A stretch of 64,000 bases of DNA from assembly GCA_013368375.1 (NCBI GenBank), contig JAACJP010000025.1:79107-143106 (forward strand), read 5' to 3'. The stretch is from Tricholomella constricta. Its lineage: Eukaryota > Basidiomycota > Agaricomycetes > Agaricales > Lyophyllaceae. The notes beneath the pieces were generated by a model, which searched no databases, had not been told where the DNA came from, and saw only the letters and a program-made list of their open reading frames with translations. Both the position numbers and the translations under genes were made by a program. Each line of letters opens with the position of its first letter. Within the stretch, counting starts at the first letter, position 1. Shown in pieces: positions 44,335 through 54,928 of the stretch.

Positions 44335-44720
44335 CCAGTCGAGTGAAAACATGTCGGAGTAATTACTCCAAAGGCCCCACCCCCAAGCATGACCTGGGGC
44401 TGACGAGGGAATCAGAGGAGGCACGGAGGGAACCGAGGTTAGATGCTCCCAAGGCCTCTCAAGGAAAGAACCAAAGATAGGGCTCGTATGGAACGAATGA
44501 TAGTCGCGTCGACAGGGTGATGGACAACCGGTAGAAAGGAGGTGGTCCAGTACCCGGGGTGAGCGAGAGCGTGTCGGAGGAATTACCACAAAGACCCCAC
44601 CCCCAAGCGTGGCATGGGGCTGATGAGGGAATCAGAGGAGGCGCGGAGGGAACCAATGGTAGATGCTCCCAAGGCCTCTCAACGAAAGAACCAGAGATAG
44701 GGCGCATATGTAACGACCGC
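44335..44720. repeat. diverged direct duplication inside element E
   Basis: 44335-44490 and 44557-44713 align over ~155 bp (both contain GGCCCCACCCCCAAGC-like, GGGAATCAGAGGAGGC and TAGATGCTCCCAAGGCCTCTC). ORFs across it are not conserved between the copies, so it is treated as noncoding. Confidence 0.7.
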
Positions 44721-45555
44721 TGCTCGGTGTCAACGAGAGTGATGGACGATGGTGGATTGGGGACGGAAACACCGTGGAATACCTAGAGGATATACCTCAG
44801 AGTACATCTCCAGCCTATGCATGGAGGAAAATGCGGATACTTCAAGGTCCCATGCAATAAAGCACCAAGGGGTGAGTAGCAAAGGCACTGCAGAGGATGA
44901 TGACCAGATTTCGGAGCAACCAATATGAATGATGGTAGGAGGGTATGGGGAGGTGAAAGAGGCCCAAAATGCGAAGAGAATGAGCCCAGAACCAACCCAA
45001 GGTGGTGGGAGATGGTTGGGGTAGGAGGGATGGGGATAAAAGCACCAGAACGGGTGCAGGATGCGAACCGTGGCGCGGATAGCTGTAGACCCAGGTATCG
45101 ACGGAAAGCGGCAGCCAAGGGCTACGCAGCGAACTTGGAATCGAAGGAATCGGCGCAGTAGGTCGCGAGATATCAGCCAGACAATGTCAAAACATGAAAA
45201 GCGATGGTGAGGGGGAAGGAGTTGGCAGAAATGGATGATCCGGGGGTCGAAATGTGCGCAACAGCGAGGGCCGCATCCACGCAGTATTGGCCCAAGAGAT
45301 ACGCGCCTTTGTTCCCAAGATATGACCCAAACTTCCTGCCACATCATCACCACCCCACCAGGCCCAGTCCCAAACCTCTACCACTCTCCACCCAATCCTT
45401 CCAGCAACCAGTAGGACTGGAAAGCGAACTGAATCACTGCCCAGAGAAGCCTAGAAAGGTGGATAGTCATCCAGAGAACAGCTCAGAAAGCTGTGGGTGC
45501 TGTGCCAGCAGGTCTCTCCACTATAGCCCCAGAGAGGCTGGGAAACACAAAAAAG

Positions 45556-45738
45556 TGTAAGATTGTTGAGTCTTGAGGTCCTAGCTTCAGTCACAAGTGT
45601 GTTTGATCCAATTCTATAGTGAGAAGAGCAAGCAACACAGGCGTAGTGAAAGTAAAGCAATGGTAAAAAAAACTAGAGCCCGTGGGAATAAGTATCCGGC
45701 ATGATATACTCCAGTGTCACCCAGTCACAACCCTTACA
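45556..45738 (-). repeat. 5' LTR of element E (183 bp)
   Basis: Same sequence as 43988-44170 with a few substitutions. On the - strand it is followed by CTTTTTTGTG, resembling CTTTTTTAAG after the 5' LTR of element F, so the two may share a priming mechanism. Confidence 0.85.
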
Positions 45739-47032
45739 TATCCCGTCAGACCCATGAACACGATCAGGTTCTGAAGGTCCGTTGGGGTTTGCCAGTCAAC
45801 AATTGCGGTTAGTTTCGTCAGGTCGGGGCGGATTCCTTGTGGGCCTACATGCGCTCCTGCAAAGGTGGACTCAGTCATGAAAAAGCTGGATTTCGCTGCT
45901 GACAGCAACAGCTTCTTCTCTCGCACATGCGTGAGCAGAACACGTATGTCGTTCAGCTTTGTATCAAAGTCATCACCCGCCATGCCCCCATCATTGACAA
46001 ACAACTCAAAGAGTGTGCCGACTACATCACCCAGTGCATTGGCCGTCATTTCCGCGAAGGTTGACGGCGCTCCGGTTAGACCAAACGGCATTCTCTTGTA
46101 GCAGAAGTAACCTCTTCCTTCGACATAGAAGCAAATATACGGTCGATCCTCCTCTGGGATTTTGCAGGCATAGAAGCCCGCAGCAAAATTGAAGGTGCTC
46201 ACCCAGCGATAACCGCTAAGGCGCTGCTGCTTTGTTCTGATATCTCCCTGTGGCATTGCAGGAACCCTCGTCACCTTATTCAGGTCCGCGAAGTCCTGGC
46301 AGACCCTCCATTTGGTAGGTTTCTCGGCCGTCTTGTCCTTTTGGTCTGTTTGCTTTGGCGTGCAGGGGGGAAGGTCTTCGAATGCTGGTGGGAACCCTGC
46401 TGCCACACACTCGTCATTTAACTGTGTAGCAGCTCCTCTATGGTGAGTCCACCGCCTTCATGTGCTTTTTTCGCCACTGTCGTTGCGCCGCAACATTTCA
46501 CGTCCTTGTGGTTTATGGGTGCTATTATGTCAGCTTCCAGCATGCCGTTAATGACGTTGTTGAAGTATTCCTTCTGCGGTCCGCTCAGGGGACGTTGGTT
46601 GGCCCTTGTTCGAAACTTGGCTGATTCCCGGTTGGGTATGTTCAGCCTGTGTTCCGCTCCGTCGACAGTCAAGACTTTGCTCATTGAGAGCGTAAAGCAA
46701 TCTGCATGGTCGCAAAGTAAGTCTGTCACCCTGTCCCGTTGATCGTCTGTGAGGTCTGATCCTAGGGTTACCACCGCGAGGACTGTGTTCACGCGATCTG
46801 GATTAAATGGGTTTGTTTTCCTCGTCAGGACCAAGCTTTTTAGGTTCGTGGTCATTAGTGGTTGTTCGACGCCTGGGTGTGCATCGCTGCTCCTGGGTGT
46901 GCTGTCCACAACCCATACCTCTGGCTCCCCTTGGTTAAGTTCCTCGGTGGACTTTGGGTTGGTTCTAGGTGTGTGTGATACCGAGTTCAGATACTTCTCG
47001 TGAGGAGAAGTCCTGCGAGCAGCCCTGGTCAC
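45739..47032 (-). pseudogene. element C protease-RT linker and reverse transcriptase
   Basis: 47032-46418 encodes the region upstream of RT (DLLCDHADCFTLSMSKV, FRTRANQRPLSGPQKEYF, ADIIAPINHKDVKCCGAT). 46406-45739 encodes RT (KWRVCQDFADLNKVT, ISTFNFAAGFYACKIPEE-like block, RMPFGLTGAPSTFAEM). The catalytic motif reads FVND at about 46000-45990 instead of FVDD, replacing the first Asp of the pair. A stop and frame change lie near 46410. Homology to Ty3 pol ends at 47032; gag and protease are absent. Confidence 0.75.
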
Positions 47033-47585
47033 AGCGCTCGCGAGAGGCGTTCCCTGGGCTTGAGAGAGGCAAGAGAGCTCAGGTCACAGTGCTCCATCGG
47101 AGGCGTTCCCAAGGGCTTCTAAGTTGATTGGGTCAGCTCCTGAGGAGGTGTTCCACGATCGTAGTGAAGGGAGAGATAAGAGAGAATGAGTAGGGAAGAG
47201 TCGGGTCACGTCACTTGTGAGTGGCGTGACCCAGATGTTCCTGAGCTATGTCACCCTTAGCTAGGGGAGGTTTGACCCACCTCTGGGCTCTGTAAACCTG
47301 AGAAGGTGAGCGTTGACCCTGCTCCGGGTCCTAGGCCTAGGAGGTAGCAGAGAGCCTCGTTTGGTTCATGGACTTACGAGAGAAGTCAGACAAACAAGAC
47401 AAGATGATGATGATGGTATTAGATAGCGAGTCCATAAGGGACTCGCGTGATATATGCAAGATTTGTACGTATGTACAGATGGTATGTAGAGTTTATATAC
47501 GCTCCATGATAGCGCATCCGTCGTCACAGTGTGTTTCCGTCAGTGATGTGCAACTCATGGGTTTGGTTTGATGCCGGTTGGACTT
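47033..47585. other. orphan segment with LTR-like features
   Basis: No coding signal. On the - strand it has GCGTATATAAACTC (near 47490-47503) followed by a pyrimidine-rich leader, which resembles a promoter and 5' leader of a - strand LTR element. It could be the 5' part of element C or of an element cut by F. No matching copy is in the window. Confidence 0.3.
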
Positions 47586-47676
47586 TGTAACAACGGCGCG
47601 TTACAATACGTCTATATTGAGATGCGACCTGTTTGGCATTACCTTCTGGTAATGCACGACCCGTACAACCATTACA
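47586..47676 (+). repeat. 5' LTR of family F, internally deleted (91 bp)
   Basis: It keeps TGTAACAACGGCGCGTTACA at the start and CCGTACAACCATTACA at the end. Compared with 1056-1289 it lacks about 143 bp including the TATA-like box, so it probably cannot drive transcription. Confidence 0.75.
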
Positions 47677-47790
47677 CTTTTTTAAGCTACCCAGCTTTGC
47701 TATCTGCTTAACTGCTCTCTATCTTCGACGTCGACTCGCTTATCAGCGCCATCACCATCACCACAACCCTGAAACGAAGATCTATCTGCG

Positions 47791-49158
47791 ATGGATCCAA
47801 ACCGAGCGCCACCAAGCGCTACCAGCTCTGAAAACACACCAACGATACAATCTATCGTCGATCCGCCAGTACCGCGACCTCCTATAGCCTATGTGCCGCC
47901 TCAACGTCGTTCGGACGAAGTCGGGCAAGGTGTAGCAGCAGCAGAGGGACCAACAGCGGTAAGTAGCCTGGAGCTACTATCAATGCACGCCACAGAGCGC
48001 CCAGCCGCAAGGTTAGGCACTCTGGGGGTCGAAACTGCTGAAGATGCGAGTCTTAGACATGCATCGGACGATGGCCCCGTACGATTGGCTCTGCAACAAG
48101 CGTACGCCGCGTACGCCACCTCCCCGGCCCCCACTGCTGCGCCACAGTCTTCGGTACAAGCCCCGGTACACGCCAACACAGATAACCAGTCGGTTACGAG
48201 TGCGTACCTTTGACGACGGGCGTTATCGCCCGTCAGCTCGACGGCAGAATCGGACAACGGGACCCTGAACATCTTCAGGTTCTCGCCCCTCCTCAAGCGC
48301 CAGGTTCACCTCTACTGGTCAGAATACCAGTCGATGGTCCCAGACGCTAGTCGACGTACTCAGATGAATGAGAACGCGCTAGGCTCCACCTACGTACACT
48401 GTGCGATCATGGACACGGAGCCTGATACAAACAGTATCGAATTTGTAAAGCTAGTTATCGAAGGCATTCGCTTCGAAATAGATAACTATTCTATGGCGAC
48501 TGTCTTGGAAGCATCGAGGTCTTCGACAACGAAAGCTCCGCAAGCAACAGTAGGAACAACACAAGCAGCCGACAGCATCGGCCCTGTGCTCACCACGCCT
48601 GTAAAAATCGAGGATCGTGTGGATGAAACACACGACAGCGTCAAACCGATTGAGGAAAGGCCTGCGCCTGCTCAAACACTACGGTTCACGACTGAGACAT
48701 CACCGCCTGTGATACAAGTTCCTGGGAATGCATCCCGTCGATACCCAATGGCAGACTCGTGGGCAGACAGAGTCGCCCTCCAGCGCGAGCGGGATCGAGA
48801 CTTGCAGCAACAGGGTCATTCGGTTTACGATGACCAGGGAGTGATCTTTATCGGACGTCAGCCCGTCGACCAAATGAAGAGCATTTATTTCGAGTCGATT
48901 GGACAACCTCACGAACAGAATAATAATGTGCAGAGTGCCCCCTACGATGAGCACCTGCAGGGACGTGATCAACAGCAAACATTTGCTAGAGATCGACCTC
49001 CTCATGAGACTCCCGTAGTTCGTATGCATTTTACCAATGCTCGTGGACGCGGTAGGGGAATGAGCGTCGTGAACCCTATATCACGAAACCCAGGTAGACC
49101 AAGTGAAACCCCTGGGCGTGGGTTCTCGATGCCTCCGCAAGTGCGGTCAACTTCCTGA
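47791..49158 (+). pseudogene. N-terminal gag leader of element F
   Basis: The frame is open from ATG 47791 except for TGA at 48211-48213 and TGA at 49156-49158, and it is the same frame as the pol ORF at 49180. Content is Ala/Pro/Gln-rich with an arginine-rich end (GRGRG). No known domain. It likely formed one protein with the downstream gag. The hairpin GACGGGCG/CGCCCGTC sits at 48214-48233 just after the first stop, where frame quality also drops, so a small frameshift there is possible. Confidence 0.55.
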
Positions 49159-49179
49159 AACCCTGGAGTCGCTGAAGCC

Positions 49180-52100
49180 GTGGAACAACACCGAGATTCT
49201 ATGCATGTACGCTTGAAAGCGCTGCTAGAAGAACAACTCGGTACACGCCTGCAACTTCCCGAGGGTAGTAAATTGAGGCGATCTGACGCGTCCAAAACTA
49301 TAACTCCATACGCTGGAGGAACCAAGTTTAGCGACCTTGAAAGGTGGCTAACGGACGTGTGCGTTCATTTAGCCGCATGCCAGTATGGTGGCGACGAACG
49401 CGACCGTGAACGCGTGCTCGTTGTACCAGAGTTTCTCAGAGGAGAAGCTAAGACATGGTACCAGCGCCACGTCGTTCATGTAAACCGTCGTCAATGCCAT
49501 TGGACGTTTGAAGACGTTATTCTTGGATTGTATGATCGCTTTGTACAGCCGTCAACAATGCAGGATGCACGAGAGGACTTCTACGATGCTACTTATAATG
49601 AGAGCATCGGAGTTCAAGGGTTTTATGACGAGCTCATGGACCACGCACAAAATATGGCTGTGTTTCCAGATGAATACACCGTGCGTGATACCTTCCTGGA
49701 AGATATACCCAAAGATATGCTCGTCGCCCTAATTAAGGAAGGTGGATTGTCACCTGAGATAAATACAGTCGATGAGTTTGTCTCCGAGGCGAAGGCGTAT
49801 GAGTCTGCCTCTAAGACAGCTGCGCACTACCTTGCTCGAAACTCACGCCGTCGTTCGCGCCGGAATCCCGAAGTAACATCTTCGAGGCCCCGCGGAGGTG
49901 GGCGAATCGGTACCACTTTCATTCGCAAGTCCGCTTTAGCAGGAGGACTACACGCGAGAGTGGTGGCTATGCCAGTGCGTGGACGAGGAGGAAAGGTGGG
50001 AGTGCAAGCATGCCCCGACCCGAACTCGGGTGCGCCACCCAATAGACAGTTGGAACGCCCCCAACTGCATTCATCTCCGACACCGAATCCGTCACCAGCG
50101 GCAGATGTCATCTGCTACAAATGCGGAAAGAAAGGTCATTACTCAAGAGAATGTAAACAGAAACCGTACCCCGTGCATGCTCAGATACGAGCAGCTCGGA
50201 CCGCAGTTGATGAAGAGGACGATGATTCGGACATGGATCAGGAGAATGAGGCTGATGACGAGAGTGGACATACCTCTGCTAGTGAAGCGGATAATCCACC
50301 TGAGTCGTTGGTAGACAGCGACAGCAATGAACTCATTGAGGTCGATGTCTATGATAATGACTACTACTCCCGAGACAGCGAGACTGAAGTCCTGAGGGCG
50401 ATAACGGAGTTACCGTTGGATGAAACTCGCCAGGTAAAGATGCGCAAAGTACATCTTCGCGCATCGAAAGTAGCTAAGGCTCGCCCAGTGCATAAGCGCG
50501 ATGACAAGGAGTGTCTGGCCACATATGTCAATGTAGGCGGACACGACGCGTGGACGCTATGGGACTCGGGTAGTACAACTACAGGCGTAACCCCGGCATT
50601 CTCCCAGGTAGCGGGACTGCGCGTGTATCCGTTGGATGCACCGATAACGCTGCAATTGGGAACGATTGGAAGTCGCTCGACAGTGAACTTTGGGTCTGAT
50701 GCGTTAGTTAAAACACACGGATCTGAAGAAATGCTGTATGTCGATATAGCAAACTTTGACCGATATGATATGATTATCGGTACACCGTTTATGCGAAAGC
50801 ATGGAGTTATCCTTGATTTCGCGACGAATACAGTTGTGGTCAACGGTGTATCAACCGAAGCCACGAAGGTAGACCTCCGGGATACTGATGGACGGCTGCG
50901 CCGCTATCGTACCACGGATAAACCCCGGGATTCACTCCCACGAGTCACAGTAGAAGACGTTCCGGAGGAAGAGGTGCACAAAATGCATAGTCTTCCATCG
51001 GACGCGCCATGTCTACTGATGAGCGAGGAAGAGTATATAGATACTCTTCAGGGGGAGAAAGGGTCAACCGAGTATGAAAAGAAAGACAAAACGCACAAAA
51101 TGCAGCACAAAGAACCCAAATCTTCGCAAATCGATAATTTGGATAGCACTGAGGAGAAGGTAAAATTACCGGAACCACAAGTGGCGCAGGAGAAACCCAA
51201 GCGAACATTTTGGGATCGACCTGTACCACATCCGCACGTCGATTGGGTGTACGATCCTCGAATGCCATTTGAATGGAACGAGGTAATTGCGTCCATGCAT
51301 GCATATACGCGAGTCCAAGCGCCTCAAGGCGAGATATATCGCGATGCGCGCCCAGACGAGATATCCGAACTGTCAGTATACGTTGGGACAATAGCTGGTA
51401 GTACTACAGGAAGTACGCCACAGTCACGACAAGTACGACTGGAAGTACCAGATGAGACGGAAGAACGGATACAAGCCCTCCGCAATAGGTATGCGAAACC
51501 AACCGCGGAAGGGAAGCGACGAAAGGATGGGAATACAAAAATCAAAAGTAAACTCACTACTGAAGATTATCCCCGCCTACGTCAGCAATGGCATGATGAG
51601 TTTCAAGATATGGTGAACGGAACTTCTAACACATTATCACCGTGGAGGGAAGTTAACCATGAGATTCATTTAATCGATGAGAATGCACGGTATCACTATC
51701 ACTTACCGCCGTGCCCAAATTCGCTGAGAGAAGAATTCCACGCGAAGATAAACCGCTATGTGGATGCTAAGTGGTGGGAGCCACGGTCCGTCAGCCAAGC
51801 AGCCCCACTACTGTGCATACTGAAGAAAGATGGTTCGCTACGAACTGCACTCGACGCACGTCAGCGAAACGATAACACCGTGAAAGACGTGACACCACTA
51901 CCCGATCAAGAAATTATTTGGGAAGATGTGGCACGGGCGAAGATTAGATCAAAAATTGATCTAACCGACGCCTATGAGCAAGTGCGTATACGACCAGAGG
52001 ATGTACATAAAACAGCCTTTGCGACTATCGCCGGCACCTATGTCAGCAATATAATGCAGATAGGTGACTGCAACGCACCTGCCACATTCCAGAGACTCAT

Positions 52101-52914
52101 GACATCAACCTTTCGAGACTTGATTGGTAGATTCATGCATGTCTACCTGGATGATATCTTTATCTTTTCCGAATCGATAGAAGAGCATGAGAAACACCTA
52201 CGAATAGTATTCGAGAGACTCAGAGCTGCTTCTTTGTATCTGAAATGGAAGAAATGCGAATTATACGCTGAACGCGTTGATTGCCTTGGACACATTATCG
52301 ACGATCGCGGTATACACCCTGATGTTGATAAACTAAGCTGCATACGTGAATGGCAAACACCACGATCATATAATGATATTCAGCGGTTCGTCGGACTAGT
52401 AAATTACTTGGGTAACTTCCTACCTGATATTACTGCGTATACGGGACCCCTCATGTCCATGACACAAAACGGGTTGCCGTTTCATTGGAGACCGATCCAT
52501 AATCGGTGTTTTCAAATGATAAAACAAATGTGTTGTAGGACACCAGTCATACAGCCTATAGACATTAAGAATAAAGACCCTATATGGCTTATATGCGATG
52601 CCTCGAAGACTGGCGTCGGAGCCATGTACGGCCAAGGACCCACTTGGCAGACATGTCGGCCCGCTGGGTTCATGTCGAAGAAGTTCACGAGCGCTCAGCA
52701 AAATTATGCTGTACACGAGCTCGAAACTCTTGCGATTCTAGAAGCCCTATTAAAATGGGAAGATAAATTGGTTGGTTACAATATCCATGTAATCACAGAC
52801 CATAAAGCGCTAGAGTTCTTCAAAACTCAAGTAAATCTGTCACCGTGTCAACGACGCTGGAACGATTATATGTCTCAGTTCACCTTTGACATTACATATG
52901 TAAAGGAGAACTGA
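49180..52914 (+). CDS. gag-protease-RT-RNase H of element F
   Basis: 1244 codons. Gag domain at about 35-215 (FSDLERWLTDVCVHLA, EFLRGEAKTWYQRH, MQDAREDFYDATY). CCHC knuckle CYKCGKKGHYSREC from residue 312. An acidic segment is followed by protease with WDSGST (Asp 462). RT at about 850-1060 has KIDLTDAYEQVRI, IGDCNAPATFQRLM and YLDD (Asp 991-992). RNase H at about 1128-1235 (LICDASKTGVGAMY, HELETLAILEALL, ITDHKALEFF). The frame ends early at TYVKEN because one base is missing near 52908; element G continues here as GELNKVADCLSR. The first ATG is preceded in frame by the leader ORF. Confidence 0.85.
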   Translation: MEQHRDSMHVRLKALLEEQLGTRLQLPEGSKLRRSDASKTITPYAGGTKFSDLERWLTDVCVHLAACQYGGDERDRERVLVVPEFLRGEAKTWYQRHVVHVNRRQCHWTFEDVILGLYDRFVQPSTMQDAREDFYDATYNESIGVQGFYDELMDHAQNMAVFPDEYTVRDTFLEDIPKDMLVALIKEGGLSPEINTVDEFVSEAKAYESASKTAAHYLARNSRRRSRRNPEVTSSRPRGGGRIGTTFIRKSALAGGLHARVVAMPVRGRGGKVGVQACPDPNSGAPPNRQLERPQLHSSPTPNPSPAADVICYKCGKKGHYSRECKQKPYPVHAQIRAARTAVDEEDDDSDMDQENEADDESGHTSASEADNPPESLVDSDSNELIEVDVYDNDYYSRDSETEVLRAITELPLDETRQVKMRKVHLRASKVAKARPVHKRDDKECLATYVNVGGHDAWTLWDSGSTTTGVTPAFSQVAGLRVYPLDAPITLQLGTIGSRSTVNFGSDALVKTHGSEEMLYVDIANFDRYDMIIGTPFMRKHGVILDFATNTVVVNGVSTEATKVDLRDTDGRLRRYRTTDKPRDSLPRVTVEDVPEEEVHKMHSLPSDAPCLLMSEEEYIDTLQGEKGSTEYEKKDKTHKMQHKEPKSSQIDNLDSTEEKVKLPEPQVAQEKPKRTFWDRPVPHPHVDWVYDPRMPFEWNEVIASMHAYTRVQAPQGEIYRDARPDEISELSVYVGTIAGSTTGSTPQSRQVRLEVPDETEERIQALRNRYAKPTAEGKRRKDGNTKIKSKLTTEDYPRLRQQWHDEFQDMVNGTSNTLSPWREVNHEIHLIDENARYHYHLPPCPNSLREEFHAKINRYVDAKWWEPRSVSQAAPLLCILKKDGSLRTALDARQRNDNTVKDVTPLPDQEIIWEDVARAKIRSKIDLTDAYEQVRIRPEDVHKTAFATIAGTYVSNIMQIGDCNAPATFQRLMTSTFRDLIGRFMHVYLDDIFIFSESIEEHEKHLRIVFERLRAASLYLKWKKCELYAERVDCLGHIIDDRGIHPDVDKLSCIREWQTPRSYNDIQRFVGLVNYLGNFLPDITAYTGPLMSMTQNGLPFHWRPIHNRCFQMIKQMCCRTPVIQPIDIKNKDPIWLICDASKTGVGAMYGQGPTWQTCRPAGFMSKKFTSAQQNYAVHELETLAILEALLKWEDKLVGYNIHVITDHKALEFFKTQVNLSPCQRRWNDYMSQFTFDITYVKEN

Positions 52915-54787
52915 ACAAAGTAGCTGATTGCTTATCCCGCTACTTTGAAGGAGATGCACCTAATGAGGTGCAGAGCGTCAACGACTATGTACGCGCTGAC
53001 GCGCGAATAGATCCAGACGGAGAGGATCTCCCACCTTCACGACTGCAAGAAGTGGCTGAACGAGTTATTGAAATTCGAGCCATGCAGGACGTGGAAGTGA
53101 GGCGTAGTCGCCGCCTCCAGGAACGGCGTGAGGATCGAGAAATCAAAGCCGCCATCCTGGAAGAGTTTCAGCAACCTACCGTACAGTCTGAATCCTCGAC
53201 CGGTCAACAACCGGATGGGGCTAATTCAGAACGCGAACAAACGTTGGGCGAGGCATTGTTTCAACAGCCCGCACCTGCGCTGCGTCCAGACCACACCCAC
53301 GGAATGGCGATGCTTCATTCCTGGAAGTAGTATGGAAAGGTTACAAAACCGATAAATTGTTGACGGTAATAATGGACAAACCCGGTGAATTCACGCATTT
53401 TACACACCAAGATGCATTAATTTGGACAACGAATCCAGCCGGCGTAGAAGTTCTATGTGTTCCTTGTGATCGTAAATTGATCACTCAACTCATAGAACAA
53501 GCACATACGTCCGTTGGACACTTTGGAGCCCAGCGTACGACGGAATACCTCCGACGCTGGTACTGGTGGCCCACCATTACCGCAGAAGTTCGCAAGTTCT
53601 GTCAAACTTGTGAGTCATGTCAGCGAGCCAAGGGTTTGAATCAAAAACCTGCTGGCAAAATACATTCGCTACCAGTGCCCATTAAACCATGGGACTCCAT
53701 TGGAACGGACTTTATAGGCCCGTTCCCTGAATCAAAAGGCTATAATTACCTGTGGGTTATTATGTGCCGCATGACGAGCATGGTGCATTTAATTCCAGTA
53801 CATACGCGCATGACCACGTCGGAATTGTCCTGGATATACATGCGCGAGATTGTTTGTCTGCATGGTCTTCCTAGTTCCATCGTGAGCGATAGGGACTCGA
53901 AGTTCACCTCCAAATGGTGGCGAGAACTTCACAAGATCCTTGGATCGAAACTGCTCATGTCCACATCGTTTCATCCTCAAACGGATGGACAGACTGAGCG
54001 TGCAAACCGCAGTATCGGACAAATATTCCGTACTGTGGTGCGCCACGACCAGAAAGACTGGGTCGATTGCGTAGATATGACCGAGTTCGCACTTAATGCG
54101 AGTATATCGGAGACAACCAAATACGCGCCATTCGAACTCAACAGCGGATACATGCCCTCCATGATCAAGGAAATTCGCAGTGATAATGTGATTCCTCGGG
54201 GTATTCGCCAGTTCGCAGAACAAGCCCTTTCGAATCTCGCAGAAGCCCACGATGCTATTATTGAGGCCCGCGTATTCCAAGCGCTGAATGCGAATAAACG
54301 CCGGAGTGATGATCCTAAGATTAGCACTGGTGATTTAGTTTACCTATCTACGAAGAACTTAAATCTTCCAAAGGGTAGAGCACGCAAGTTGTGCCCCAAG
54401 TTCGTGGGGCCTTATCGTGTCTTGAAGGCAGAGCCAGAAACGTCAAATTATACGTTGGAACTGCCTTCCGCGCTTCAGCAGCGCCGCTTACACGCGAAGT
54501 TTCATGTGTCCGTGCTGAGACCGTATTACGCTATGGAGGACGCACTGTTCCTGAATCGAGCGCACCCAGAGCCTTACGACTTTGGTGCACCAGACGACCA
54601 CGAGTGGTTCGTCGAGGAGATTCTGGGACATAGGTGGTCCGAGGGCGCCATTGAATTTCAAGTTCGATGGTCCCTGGGGGACACTACGTGGGAGCCGCGT
54701 GAGCACTGCGAATCCCTGGCAGCTCTCGATAGATACCTCGAGCTCCAGGGGGTGAAGCATATATCACAGCTCGCAAAGCTGCGCTGA
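52908..54787 (+). pseudogene. integrase with chromodomain of element F
   Basis: After the frameshift at about 52908 the RNase H-integrase linker runs to 53330 (VADCLSRYF, ARIDPDGEDL), then a second shift near 53325 leads into the integrase frame (to 54787). The integrase has HTSVGHFGAQRTTEYLRRWYWWP and CQTCESC (zinc region), GTDFIGPF, SDRDSKF and GQTERANRS (catalytic acids), and a GDLVYLSTKNLNL / LHAKFHVSVLRPY C-terminal fold. It ends in a chromodomain (FVEEILGHRWSEGAIEF, VRWSLGDTTWEPREHC), which in chromoviruses guides integration to marked chromatin. Confidence 0.8.
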
Positions 54788-54928
54788 GGTGTGGCATGCA
54801 ATGTGCACCACACAGCCACAGCGTGGCTGGACTCAATCACTTCGATCGAGTGGAGCTCCGATCGGGGGAGCGAAAAATTTTCTCTCTGCCCCCTTGTGCA
54901 CTACCACTATCACTAGAAATCGCACCTA

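Larger units (their letters stand above)
43983..45743 (-). mobile_element. non-autonomous LTR element E (TRIM-like, 1751 bp)
   Basis: Two 183-bp LTRs (43988-44170 and 45556-45738) are flanked by the 5-bp duplication TATCC (43983-43987 and 45739-45743). The LTRs differ at a few positions. A purine tract (CTAGAGGGGGAGAA on the - strand) next to the left LTR indicates - orientation. The 1.4-kb interior has no gag or pol similarity. It interrupts the RT of element C and must be mobilised by proteins from another element. Confidence 0.85.
28349..47032 (-). mobile_element. Ty3/gypsy element C, old, split by nested insertions
   Basis: Collinear pol pieces on the - strand occupy 47032-45739, 43987-42545 and 30838-29821, followed by a 3' region and an LTR at 28794-28349. 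The gaps are filled by element E (43988-45738) and by insert D with copia A and B (30840-42537). At both breaks the pol homology resumes where it left off. Gag and protease are missing at the right end, and no 5' LTR is seen. Confidence 0.7.

Noticed and set aside
44730..45353. 207-codon - strand ORF inside element E
   Set aside because: Rich in Trp, Phe, Ser and Pro without order. The element is flanked by LTRs and TSD and looks noncoding.
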